NCBI RefSeq assembly: GCF_009724245.1
Contig: NZ_WNNK01000002.1
Location: 310,001 to 374,000, forward strand
DNA length: 64,000 nt
Reading direction: 5' to 3'
Source of the DNA: Pseudomonas spelaei
GTDB taxonomy: Bacteria > Pseudomonadota > Gammaproteobacteria > Pseudomonadales > Pseudomonadaceae
In this document: positions 55,862-64,000 of the stretch, in pieces
Layout of the letters: the number at the start of each line of letters is the position of its first letter
How positions within the stretch are numbered: position 1 is the first letter of the stretch
Translations under genes and position numbers: made by a program
The notes under the pieces: generated by a model
The model's database searches: none
What the model was told of the DNA's origin: nothing
What the model saw: only the letters and a program-made list of their open reading frames with translations

Positions 55862-56628
55862 GCCTTACGTCTGCACGCCGCTACTGGCTGACCGGCGCCA
55901 GCAACGGGCTCGGTGCTGCGCTGGCCGAAGAGCTGCTCAAGAGCGGTGCTCACGTGGCGCTCAGCTCTCGCTTCCAGGAACCACTGGAGCAGTTCGCACA
56001 ACAGTATCCAGGACACGTACTGGTGGTGGCAGGCGACTTGACCAACAGCCAGACTGTGCGCGAAATCGGCGAGCACATTACCCAGGTCTGGGGTTCGCTG
56101 GACACGGTGATCCTCAACGCTGGCACCTGTGAATACGTGGACACCCAGCAGTTCGACGCCTCGATCATCGAGTACGTGGTGCGCACTAACCTGCTGGCCA
56201 GCAGTTATTGCATCGAAGCGGCGTTGCCACTGTTGCAGGTTGGCCGAACACCACATCTGGTGGGCATTGCCAGTGCCGTGACCTATTTACCGATGTCCCA
56301 GACCGACCCCAAGGCCGGCCTGCGCCACCTGTTCGAATCCCTGCGCGTTGACCGGTCTTCCAAAGGCGTGGATATCACCGTGGTCATCCCGGGTTTTGTC
56401 GACACGCCACCGACGCAGAGCAGTGATTTCCCGATGCCGCTGAACTGGCCTGCTGACAAAGCAGCGCGGCATATTTTCGCCAAGCTGCAAGGTCGCCCGC
56501 TGGAGATTGCCTTCCCCGCGCTGTTGCTCGCCGCCCTGTGGCCGCTGCCGACGCTACCAAACAGCCCACAGCTGAGCATCGGCAAACGCATGCTGCCCAA
56601 CCCACCGTCGCAAAAGGATGATCTGTGA
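55858..56628 (+). CDS. SDR-family protein lacking the catalytic tyrosine
   Basis: A 256-residue short-chain dehydrogenase-like protein: nucleotide motif LTGASNGLGAALAEELLKSG, ILNAG near residue 86, Ser139 in GIASAVTY. The Tyr-x-x-x-Lys motif is broken: the lysine is at 152 (DPKAG), but position 148 is Gln, and the Ser-to-Lys distance is about four residues shorter than usual. It could have lost activity or use Tyr143. It overlaps phrB by four bases (ATGA), so it belongs to the light operon. The substrate is unknown. Confidence 0.78.
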   Translation: MSLTSARRYWLTGASNGLGAALAEELLKSGAHVALSSRFQEPLEQFAQQYPGHVLVVAGDLTNSQTVREIGEHITQVWGSLDTVILNAGTCEYVDTQQFDASIIEYVVRTNLLASSYCIEAALPLLQVGRTPHLVGIASAVTYLPMSQTDPKAGLRHLFESLRVDRSSKGVDITVVIPGFVDTPPTQSSDFPMPLNWPADKAARHIFAKLQGRPLEIAFPALLLAALWPLPTLPNSPQLSIGKRMLPNPPSQKDDL

Positions 56629-56708
56629 AAACCGCAATTATCGGCAGAGCATGACATCCGTCAGAGCTTTCACACGTACACACCCGCGTTGCCTTACACT
56701 GCGCGCCT

Positions 56709-57014
56709 ATGACCAACATCCCCCACACCCAAATCGCCGAACCCGCCGTCACCTGCTCCACCTGCGCCGCATGTTGCTGTCAGTTGGAAGTCATGCTGAT
56801 TACCGACACCGGCGTGCCCGATCGCTTTATCGACACTGACGATTGGGGCGGTGAAGTGATGCTGCGCCTGGACGACGGCTGGTGCGCCGCTCTGGATCGC
56901 GACACGATGATGTGCAGCATCTATGAGAAACGGCCGTTGATCTGTCGGGAGTTCGAGATGGGCGCGCCGGAGTGCATCGAGGAACGCCAGGGAATTGCGA
57001 CGGTGTATCGCTGA
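56709..57014 (+). CDS. YkgJ-family cysteine cluster protein
   Basis: A 101-residue protein with the YkgJ/CxxCxxCC signature (TCSTCAACCCQLEV). Further cysteines in GGWCAALDRDTMMCSIYEKRP and PLICREFEMGAPEC suit a zinc or iron-sulfur site. Function is unknown. It follows the SDR gene by 80 bases and is convergent with murI. Confidence 0.85.
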   Translation: MTNIPHTQIAEPAVTCSTCAACCCQLEVMLITDTGVPDRFIDTDDWGGEVMLRLDDGWCAALDRDTMMCSIYEKRPLICREFEMGAPECIEERQGIATVYR

Positions 57015-57047
57015 CTTTGAACATGGCGCCCCTTGGGGCTGGCCGTG

Positions 57048-57842
57048 TCACCCGTCAAAACTTCGCACAACGCCGGACGATGTCCATAGCGTGGGCAAGA
57101 TATTCCTAAGATGCTCGGTATCACCACTGGTCCAGAATCGGGTGGCCTGGGGAGTCCCCCCTGCCAGCAACTCTCGCTCGCCCAGCAGCCGCTGCAACTG
57201 ACGCGCCACCGCAGCTCCCGTGTCGATCAATATGACCGTCGGCGGTAGCATCCGGGCCAGCAACGGCTTGAGGAAAGGGTAGTGTGTGCAGCCAAGAATG
57301 ATCGTGTCGCAACCGGCAGCGATCAGCGGTTCGACATAGCGTTGCAACAACAGGCGCAGGGCCGGGCTGTCCAGGTCGCCGGTTTCGATCAGCTCCACCA
57401 GGCCCGGGCATGGCTGGGTAATGACTCGTACGTCCGTCGCGAAACGATCGAGCAACGCCGCAAACTTGGCGCTTTGTAGCGTGCCGGTAGTCGCCAGCAC
57501 ACCGACCACGCCGCTGCGGGTGGCGGCGGCCGCCGGCTTTACAGCGGGCTCCATGCCCACCAGCGGCCAGTCGGGATAATCCCGGCGCAAATCAGCAACA
57601 GCAGCCACTGTCGCCGTATTGCAGGCGATCACAAAAGCCTTGGCGCCTTGCTCGCGGAAAAATCCGGCAACCCTGCGAGAACGTTCGAGGATGAATTCCG
57701 GGGTTTTCTCGCCGTAAGGGATGTGTCCGCCATCCGCCACATACAGCAAGGACTCATGGGGCAGCAGCCGCTGGATTTCAGCCAGCACCGACAGGCCGCC
57801 AACACCGGAGTCGAACACCCCAATCGGCGCATCCTTAACCAT
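57048..57842 (-). CDS. murI: Glutamate racemase
   Basis: Makes D-glutamate for peptidoglycan. A 264-residue enzyme with both catalytic cysteines: [13 protein letters not shown] and [13 protein letters not shown]. The N-terminus is [20 protein letters not shown] 57842 is used; the frame stays open upstream within moeB. The start overlaps the moeB end by eight bases, indicating one transcript with moeB-prmC-prfA-hemA. Confidence 0.95.
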   Translation of the reverse strand: MVKDAPIGVFDSGVGGLSVLAEIQRLLPHESLLYVADGGHIPYGEKTPEFILERSRRVAGFFREQGAKAFVIACNTATVAAVADLRRDYPDWPLVGMEPAVKPAAAATRSGVVGVLATTGTLQSAKFAALLDRFATDVRVITQPCPGLVELIETGDLDSPALRLLLQRYVEPLIAAGCDTIILGCTHYPFLKPLLARMLPPTVILIDTGAAVARQLQRLLGERELLAGGTPQATRFWTSGDTEHLRNILPTLWTSSGVVRSFDG

Positions 57843-58590
57843 GGGCGGCGCCACACACGCTGCAGCCGGGGTCACGCTTGACCCGCAGTTCACGGAAGCG
57901 AGTGGTCAAGGCATCAATCAGCAACAAGCGCCCTACCAGTGGCTCGCCGAAACCGGCCAGCAGTTTCAGCGCTTCCAGGGCTTGCAGGCTACCCACCACC
58001 CCCACCAGTGGGCCGATGACACCGGCTTCGCTGCAGGTCAGTTCGGCTTCGCTGCCGTGCCCATATAAACAGTGGTAGCAAGGGCTTTCCGGGCGGCGTG
58101 GGTCGAAGACCGAGAGCTGCCCTTCCAGACGAATCGCCGCGCCGCTGACCAAAGGCTTGCCGGCGGCAACACAGGCAGCATTCACCGCTTCGCGGGTGGT
58201 GAAGTTATCGCTGCAATCGAGAACCAGGTCCACCGCTGCCACTGCTTGCGCCAGGGAATCTGCGTCCAGCGCGGTGCGATGGGCGACCAACCGGACGTCA
58301 GGATTGATGGCTGCCAGGCGGCCCATGGCCGAGTCAACCTTGGTCAGGCCAACACTATGAGTGTCATGGATAATCTGGCGTTGAAGATTGGTCAGGTCGA
58401 CGGTATCGAAGTCCGCCAAATGCAGCTCGCCCACACCGGCCGCCGCCAGGTACAACGCCACCGGCGCGCCCAGGCCACCGAGGCCGACGATCAGCGCGCG
58501 GCTGTTTTTCAGGCGTAACTGGCCGTCGATGTCGACATGCTGCAACAGAATCTGTCGGCTATAGCGCAACAGCTCCTGGTCATTCAGCAT
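57835..58590 (-). CDS. moeB: Molybdopterin-synthase adenylyltransferase (MoeB/ThiF family)
   Basis: A 251-residue ubiquitin-activating-like enzyme that adenylates the C-terminus of MoaD. The ATP motif is [20 protein letters not shown], the catalytic stretch is [18 protein letters not shown], and zinc is bound by paired CxxC motifs (CYHC and CSVC). It could also serve ThiS; MoeB is the usual reading at this locus next to prmC and murI. Confidence 0.9.
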   Translation of the reverse strand: MLNDQELLRYSRQILLQHVDIDGQLRLKNSRALIVGLGGLGAPVALYLAAAGVGELHLADFDTVDLTNLQRQIIHDTHSVGLTKVDSAMGRLAAINPDVRLVAHRTALDADSLAQAVAAVDLVLDCSDNFTTREAVNAACVAAGKPLVSGAAIRLEGQLSVFDPRRPESPCYHCLYGHGSEAELTCSEAGVIGPLVGVVGSLQALEALKLLAGFGEPLVGRLLLIDALTTRFRELRVKRDPGCSVCGAAHG

Positions 58591-59414
58591 GGCCGACGCC
58601 CCAGGCTGATCCGCTCATGGCCGCCGAGGTCGATGCGGCTGTGCACTTGCTCGAAGCCATGGCTCAGCAGTAGATCGCGCACCGAAGCAGCCTGGTCGTA
58701 ACCATGCTCCAGCAGCAGCCAGCCACCCGCATCGAGGTGCCCTGGGGCCTGGGCGATGATCAGGCGAAGATCGTCCAAACCGTCATGGCCCGCCACCAAG
58801 GCGCTGGCCGGTTCGAAACGCACATCGCCGGTCACCAGGTGCGGATCGGTGTCGGCGATGTACGGCGGGTTGCTGATGATCAGGTTGTAAGTGTGGCCTT
58901 GCAGGGCGCTGAACCAGTGACTGTTCAGTACCGTGGCGTTTTCAAGGTGCAGGCGCTGGCGATTGCGCTCGGCCAGGGCCACGGCTTCCAGCACCCGGTC
59001 GACCGCTGTGACTTTCCACGCTGGGCGCTCGCTGGCCAGGGCCAGGGCAATCGCACCGCTGCCGGTGCCCAGGTCGAGGACCCTGGCGGGGGTGGCAGGC
59101 AGCAATTCCAGGGCGGCTTCCACCAGCATCTCGGTTTCCGGACGAGGAATCAGCGTATGCGGTGCGACTTCCAGGTCCAGCTTCCAAAAGCCCTGTTGGC
59201 CGAGAATATAGGCCACGGGCTCACCCGTGCGGCGCCGTTGCAGGTAGTCGGCAAAGGTCAGCGCGTCTTCACTGCTGACGATTTTCTCCGGCCAGGTGTG
59301 CAAGTAACTGCGGGACTTGCCTAGGGCGGCAGCCAACAGCAACTCCACATCCAGACGCGCAGTGGGCGAGTCCGGCAGGTCTGCGGCGCGTAACAGGCTG
59401 GCAATAATGGTCAT
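58584..59414 (-). CDS. prmC: Peptide chain release factor glutamine methyltransferase
   Basis: Methylates the glutamine of the GGQ motif of RF1 and RF2. A 276-residue class I methyltransferase with VLDLGTGSGAIALALASE (S-adenosylmethionine site) and LIISNPPYIAD (NPPY substrate motif). It directly follows its substrate gene prfA, the stop and start being adjacent. It overlaps moeB by seven bases. Confidence 0.96.
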   Translation of the reverse strand: MTIIASLLRAADLPDSPTARLDVELLLAAALGKSRSYLHTWPEKIVSSEDALTFADYLQRRRTGEPVAYILGQQGFWKLDLEVAPHTLIPRPETEMLVEAALELLPATPARVLDLGTGSGAIALALASERPAWKVTAVDRVLEAVALAERNRQRLHLENATVLNSHWFSALQGHTYNLIISNPPYIADTDPHLVTGDVRFEPASALVAGHDGLDDLRLIIAQAPGHLDAGGWLLLEHGYDQAASVRDLLLSHGFEQVHSRIDLGGHERISLGRRPC

Positions 59415-60497
59415 TTATTCACCTATCGCCGCCAGTTGGTCGGCCTGATACTCGGCCAGCAAGGGCTCGATCACCGCATCAACGCCACCGGCGAGGATTT
59501 CATCCAGGGAGTACAGGGTCAGGTTGACCCGGTGGTCGGTGACCCGGCCCTGGGCAAAGTTGTAGGTACGGATGCGTTCGGAGCGATCGCCCGAACCCAC
59601 CAGCAATTTACGCTCACTGGCAATCGCGTTGGCGGCGGCGCTGGTTTGCTGGTCGTTGAGTTTGGCCGACAACCAGGACATCGCTCGTGCCCGGTTCTTG
59701 TGCTGGGAGCGCTCTTCCTGGCACTCCACCACAATGCCCGACGGCAAGTGGGTGATGCGGATCGCCGAGTCGGTCTTGTTGACGTGCTGACCACCGGCGC
59801 CCGATGAGCGATAGGTGTCGACCCGTAAGTCCGCCGGGTTGATCTCGATGGTTTCCTGCTCGTCCGGCTCGGGCAATACCGCCACGGTGCACGCCGAGGT
59901 GTGGATACGGCCCTGGGACTCAGTGGCCGGCACCCGCTGTACGCGGTGCGCGCCAGATTCGAACTTCAACTTGCCGTAGACGTTGTCGCCTTCAACCCGG
60001 GCAATGACTTCTTTATAGCCGCCGTGCTCGCCCTCGTTTTCCGAGAGAATCTCGACGCGCCAGCCACGCCGCTCGGCATACCGTGAATACATGCGGAACA
60101 GGTCGCCGGAGAAAATCGCCGCTTCGTCACCGCCGGTGCCGGCACGGATTTCCAGGAATACGTTGCGCCCGTCGTTGGGGTCCTTGGGCAACAACATGCG
60201 TTGCAGGTCGCCTTCCAGCTCAACCAGTTTTTCCTTGGCTTCGCGGACTTCTTCCACGGCCATTTCGCGCATGTCCGGGTCGCTGTCCTTGAGCAGCGCC
60301 TGGGCGCCTTCCAGATCGGCCTGAACCTTGAGCAGGTGTTTATAGGTGGCCACAATGGGTTCAACTTCCGCGTATTCCTTGGAATAGGTGCGGAACTTGT
60401 TTTGATCGGAGATGACTTCGCCATCGCCAAGCAAGGCAGTCAGTTCCTCGAAACGATCCTGGAGAATGTCCAGCTTATTGAGCAGTGACGCTTTCAT
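59415..60497 (-). CDS. prfA: Peptide chain release factor 1
   Basis: Ends translation at UAG and UAA. A 360-residue RF1 with the catalytic GGQ in [15 protein letters not shown] and the stop-codon-recognition PxT motif in [13 protein letters not shown]. Its start shares one base with the hemA stop (TAATG), so translation is coupled. Confidence 0.97.
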   Translation of the reverse strand: MKASLLNKLDILQDRFEELTALLGDGEVISDQNKFRTYSKEYAEVEPIVATYKHLLKVQADLEGAQALLKDSDPDMREMAVEEVREAKEKLVELEGDLQRMLLPKDPNDGRNVFLEIRAGTGGDEAAIFSGDLFRMYSRYAERRGWRVEILSENEGEHGGYKEVIARVEGDNVYGKLKFESGAHRVQRVPATESQGRIHTSACTVAVLPEPDEQETIEINPADLRVDTYRSSGAGGQHVNKTDSAIRITHLPSGIVVECQEERSQHKNRARAMSWLSAKLNDQQTSAAANAIASERKLLVGSGDRSERIRTYNFAQGRVTDHRVNLTLYSLDEILAGGVDAVIEPLLAEYQADQLAAIGE

Positions 60498-61783
60498 TAC
60501 GGTTTTTTATCCGAAGAGCTTTCTGTCGCGCCCTCACCGAGGGCAAAGAGTTCCTGGGCCATGGCCAGCGCATCGAGGCGGCCTTCGGCAGTCAGCTTTT
60601 TAAGCTGTACGCTGGGGGCGTGCAGCAGTTTGTTGGTCAGGCCGCGGGCCAGTTGCATCAGCACGTCTTCGGCGCTGCTGCCATTGGCGAGCATGCGCTG
60701 GGCCTTGATCAATTCCTCATCCCGCAGGCGTTCGCCTTGTTGACGATAGGCCTTAAGCACATCCACCGCCGCCAATTCACGCAGGCGCACCATGAAATCA
60801 TCGGCGCCGGTACTGACCATTTCCTCGGCGGCCTGGGCTGCGCCCTGACGGCTCTTGAGGTTTTCGGCGACCACTTCGTGCAAATCGTCGACGCTGTAGA
60901 GGTAAACGTCGTCCAACTCGCCGACTTCAGGCTCGATATCCCGGGGAACAGCAATGTCCACCATGAAGATCGGCTTGTGCTTGCGTAGCTTCAAGGCGCT
61001 TTCCACCGCACCCTTACCGAGAATCGGCAACTGGCTGGCGGTAGAACTGATGACGATGTCGCTGCGCACCAGTTCGGCAGGAATGTCCGACAGCAGCACC
61101 GCGTGGGCGCCGAACTGCTCGGCAAGGATACTGGCGCGCTCCAGGGTGCGGTTGGCAACGACGATCCGCTTGACCCCCAGCTCATGCAAATGGCGGGCGA
61201 CCAGGGTGATGGTTTCACCGGCACCGATCAACAAGGCCTGGCTGCGTTGCAAATCACTGAAAATCTGTTTGGCCAGGCTGACGGCGGCGAAGGCCACGGA
61301 AACCGGGTTTTCACCGATGGCCGTGTCGGTACGCACCTGCTTGGCCGAGTTGAATGTGGCCTGGAACAAGCGCCCCAGCAGCGGGCCGATGGTGCCGGCC
61401 TCGCGGGCCACGGCGTAGGCCGACTTCATCTGGCCCAGAATCTGCGGTTCACCCAACACCAGCGAGTCGAGCCCCGAGGCGACACGCATCATGTGACGAA
61501 CTGCCGCATCCTCTTCGTGCACATAAGCGCTGGCACGCAGGTCATCGAGGCTCAAATGGTGGAAATCCGCCAGCCAGCGCAGTACCCCATCCGCCGAAAG
61601 ATGTTCCTGCTCTATATAGAGCTCACTGCGATTGCAGGTTGAAAGGATCGCAGCTTCGCGGCTGTCGGTGAGCCGGCAGAGCTGCTGCAAGGCCTCAACC
61701 AACTGCTCGGGCGTAAACGCCACGCGCTCGCGCACGTCTACGGAAGCAGTCTTGTGGTTAATACCGAGTGCAAGGAAGGCCAT
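60497..61783 (-). CDS. hemA: Glutamyl-tRNA reductase
   Basis: First committed step of tetrapyrrole synthesis in bacteria using the C5 route, reducing glutamyl-tRNA to glutamate semialdehyde. Its 428 residues have the N-terminal catalytic Cys in [15 protein letters not shown], the NADPH motif [15 protein letters not shown], and a C-terminal dimerisation region. It leads the operon hemA-prfA-prmC-moeB-murI and, with hemH, gives two heme genes in this window. Confidence 0.97.
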   Translation of the reverse strand: MAFLALGINHKTASVDVRERVAFTPEQLVEALQQLCRLTDSREAAILSTCNRSELYIEQEHLSADGVLRWLADFHHLSLDDLRASAYVHEEDAAVRHMMRVASGLDSLVLGEPQILGQMKSAYAVAREAGTIGPLLGRLFQATFNSAKQVRTDTAIGENPVSVAFAAVSLAKQIFSDLQRSQALLIGAGETITLVARHLHELGVKRIVVANRTLERASILAEQFGAHAVLLSDIPAELVRSDIVISSTASQLPILGKGAVESALKLRKHKPIFMVDIAVPRDIEPEVGELDDVYLYSVDDLHEVVAENLKSRQGAAQAAEEMVSTGADDFMVRLRELAAVDVLKAYRQQGERLRDEELIKAQRMLANGSSAEDVLMQLARGLTNKLLHAPSVQLKKLTAEGRLDALAMAQELFALGEGATESSSDKKP

Positions 61784-61965
61784 TCAATATCGCTGATGAT
61801 GTCGAGAAGCCGACAATTGTCCTACTTCGTCTGATCCAGAACAACCACCGTAGTCTATTGTCCTAATGCCTTATGCCTATAAAGGCGCCAATTGAGACTC
61901 GGTTATGTTTGGCCGAAGGCTTGTGTCATGATGATCCGACCGCAGGTTAGTCGTCCTCTTCCTAT

Positions 61966-63690
61966 ATGAATAGATCTTCCGCGTTGCTCCTTGCTTTTGT
62001 CTTTCTCAGCGGCTGCCAGGCCATGGCACCCGTGTCGCCGGACGATTCGTCGCCGGTCGAAGACAGCACTCCCGCCCCTGAAAAGCCCAAGGTTTATTCC
62101 TCGTTCAGTGAAGAGACGGTCTTCAGCTTGCTGAGCGCGGAGCTGGCCGGCCAGCGCAATCGTTTCGACATTGCCCTGGATAACTACGTGACCCAGGCCA
62201 TCAACACTCAGGATCCGGGGATTTCCGAGCGGGCATTTCGCATCGCCGAATACCTGGGAGCCGATCAGGCAGCACTGGATACATCGCTGATCTGGGCGAA
62301 AAACGCACCGGACGATCTTGAAGCCCAGCGGGCAGCGGCCATTCAACTGGCCCGCGCCGGGCGCTATGACGACTCCATGGTCTATATGGAGAAAGTCCTG
62401 CAAGGCAAGGGCGACACCCATTTCGACTTCCTCGCACTGTCGGCGGCCGACACCGATCAGGACACCCGCAATGGCCTGATGAAGAGTTTCGACCGCCTGC
62501 TGCAAAAACATCCGAACAATGGCCAGCTGATTTTTGGCAAGGCCTTGCTGCTGCAACAAGATGATGAAGCACAAGCGGCCTTGACGCTGCTGGAACAGAA
62601 CCCGCCGGAAGACGGTGAAATCGCTCCGATTTTGCTGCGCGCACGCCTGTTGCAAAACCTGAACCGTGGCCAGGAAGCCTTGCCGCTGCTGGAAAAAAAC
62701 ATCAAGAAGTACCCGGATGACAAGCGCCTGCGCCTGACCTACGCCCGTATGCTGGTGGAACAAGACCGTATGGAAGACGCCAAGGTGCAGTTCGCCAATC
62801 TGGTCCAGCAATACCCGGACGATGACGAGCTGCGCTATTCCCTGGCACTGGTATGCCTGGAAGCCAAGGCCTGGGACGAGGCCAAGGGTTACCTTGAAGA
62901 CCTGATTAGCCGGGAAAGCCACGTCGACTCGGCGCACCTGAACCTGGGCCGCATCGCCGAGGAACGTAACGACCCGCAAGGCGCGTTGACCGAGTACGCC
63001 CTGGTCGGCCCCGGCAATGACTACTTGCCAGCCCAGTTGCGCCAGGCCGATATCCTGATGAGCAATGGCCGCACCGATGAGGCTGAAAAACGCCTGGCCG
63101 CGGCCCGGGATGCCGAGCCGGACTACGCCATCCAGCTGTACCTGATCCAGGCTGAAACCCTGTCAGCCAACAAGCAAGGCGATCGCGCCTGGAAATTGCT
63201 GCAACAAGCGTTGCTGCAGTACCCCGACGACTTGAACCTGCTGTACACCCGCGCCATGCAAGCAGAAAAACGCAATGACCTGGCGCAGATGGAAAAAGAC
63301 TTGCGCCTGATCATCAAGCGCGACCCGGACAACGCCATGGCACTGAACGCCCTGGGCTACACCTTGTCCGACCGTACAACGCGCTACGCCGAGGCCAAGA
63401 CCCTGATCGAACAGGCCCACCAGCTCAACCCGGAAGACCCGGCCGTCCTCGACAGCCTGGGTTGGGTGAATTACCGACTGGGCAATCTGGATGAAGCCGA
63501 GCGTCTGTTGCGCCAGGCCCTTGAACGCTTTCCCGACCAGGAAGTCGCCGCTCACTTGGGCGAGGTGCTCTGGGCCCAGGGCAAACAGCGTGAAGCCAGA
63601 CAAATCTGGGGCAAGTTCCTCAAGGAACAACCCGACAGCCCTATCCTGCGCAGCACCATCAAGCGCCTGACCGGATCCGAGACCCTTTAA
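61966..63690 (+). CDS. TPR-repeat lipoprotein
   Basis: A 574-residue lipoprotein with a signal peptide and lipobox ([12 protein letters not shown], Cys17). Many tetratricopeptide units follow along the chain (for example [40 protein letters not shown]). Such proteins scaffold complexes at the outer membrane. It lies directly before lolB and divergent from hemA, an arrangement conserved in pseudomonads. The partner is unknown. Confidence 0.9.
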   Translation: MNRSSALLLAFVFLSGCQAMAPVSPDDSSPVEDSTPAPEKPKVYSSFSEETVFSLLSAELAGQRNRFDIALDNYVTQAINTQDPGISERAFRIAEYLGADQAALDTSLIWAKNAPDDLEAQRAAAIQLARAGRYDDSMVYMEKVLQGKGDTHFDFLALSAADTDQDTRNGLMKSFDRLLQKHPNNGQLIFGKALLLQQDDEAQAALTLLEQNPPEDGEIAPILLRARLLQNLNRGQEALPLLEKNIKKYPDDKRLRLTYARMLVEQDRMEDAKVQFANLVQQYPDDDELRYSLALVCLEAKAWDEAKGYLEDLISRESHVDSAHLNLGRIAEERNDPQGALTEYALVGPGNDYLPAQLRQADILMSNGRTDEAEKRLAAARDAEPDYAIQLYLIQAETLSANKQGDRAWKLLQQALLQYPDDLNLLYTRAMQAEKRNDLAQMEKDLRLIIKRDPDNAMALNALGYTLSDRTTRYAEAKTLIEQAHQLNPEDPAVLDSLGWVNYRLGNLDEAERLLRQALERFPDQEVAAHLGEVLWAQGKQREARQIWGKFLKEQPDSPILRSTIKRLTGSETL

Positions 63691-63694
63691 GCTT

Positions 63695-64000
63695 ATGTTT
63701 TTGCGCCACGTAATCGTTTTCAGCTTTATCGCCCTGCTCGCCGGTTGCGCGGGCTTTGGCGCTCGCGAGTCCGTTGAAGGCCAGGGCAACCCGGCGCAAT
63801 GGAAACAGCACAAGGACCAACTGAGCAGCCTCGACGGCTGGCAGATCGAAGGCAAAGTCGGCATTCGCGCCCCGAAGGACTCGGGCAGCGGCACCTTGTT
63901 CTGGCTGCAACGCCAGGACTATTACGACATTCGTCTCTCCGGGCCTTTGGGCCGAGGTGCTGCACGCCTGACCGGCCGACCTGGGCAAGTGAGCCTGGAA
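63695..64000 (+). CDS. lolB: Outer-membrane lipoprotein receptor LolB, 3' truncated
   Basis: Receives lipoproteins from LolA and inserts them in the outer membrane. Only the first 102 codons are in the window. A signal peptide with lipobox ([17 protein letters not shown]) precedes the LolB start of the barrel ([40 protein letters not shown]). It begins four bases after the TPR lipoprotein gene. Confidence 0.93.
   Translation, partial: MFLRHVIVFSFIALLAGCAGFGARESVEGQGNPAQWKQHKDQLSSLDGWQIEGKVGIRAPKDSGSGTLFWLQRQDYYDIRLSGPLGRGAARLTGRPGQVSLE

Overview
The window is chromosomal DNA of a fluorescent pseudomonad, most likely of the Pseudomonas fluorescens group. The base composition is high in G+C and genes are densely packed. 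Intergenic gaps carry palindromic repeats built on GTGGGAGC...GCTCCCAC and on a second element beginning GTAGCCGCTGCCGAGG. Gene order agrees with what I remember of other Pseudomonas genomes: trxB-cysZ-glycosyltransferase-OYE-gpx-slyD-pta, and hemH...merR-phrB...murI-moeB-prmC-prfA-hemA-TPR-lolB. The organism call rests on protein resemblance from memory; no search was run.

Left part (1-31.4 kb). A 5'-truncated FecA-type receptor is followed by an HPF/RaiA-family protein, a serine catabolic locus (DsdC-like regulator, sdaA, serine transporter), small stress and unknown genes (DUF3509, psiE, an orphan antitoxin-like gene, DUF6124 with a structured leader, SOS-regulated yebG), a leucine-dehydrogenase-like gene and a SirB1-family gene. 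Next come the homogentisate genes hmgA-fahA-maiA with an AAHS transporter and divergent hmgR. A MalT-type LuxR regulator precedes a DUF1329/DUF1302 operon, then an SDR, a class II aldolase and a flavodoxin. From 26 to 31.3 kb lie a short LOV photoreceptor, a PilZ-like gene, a LitR-type MerR regulator, and a folM-folE-folX-DUF1244-hopJ run.

Middle (31.4-50 kb). trxB, cysZ and a GT4 glycosyltransferase are followed by a roughly 1 kb AT-richer patch with two unknown small genes. Each has a HrpL-type promoter element upstream, so both are candidate type III secretion genes. Then come OYE, gpx, slyD, DUF3565, pta without ackA, an acyltransferase, cysD-cysNC, a Nif3-like gene, the periplasmic protease algW, and a siderophore receptor with a DUF4198 partner behind a Fur-like box.

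Right part (50-64 kb). hemH and a TIGR01777 epimerase diverge from a bacterial renalase gene. A second LitR-type MerR gene, preceded by a 32-codon leader ORF and TGTACA palindromes, is followed by a photolyase and an SDR. The housekeeping run murI-moeB-prmC-prfA-hemA, a TPR lipoprotein and partial lolB close the window.

The parts connect. LOV, two MerR regulators, photolyase, renalase and pterin genes look like one blue-light response regulon split over two loci 25 kb apart. FolE/FolX/FolM would make tetrahydromonapterin, the cofactor of phenylalanine hydroxylase, whose product tyrosine is degraded through homogentisate by the hmg genes here.
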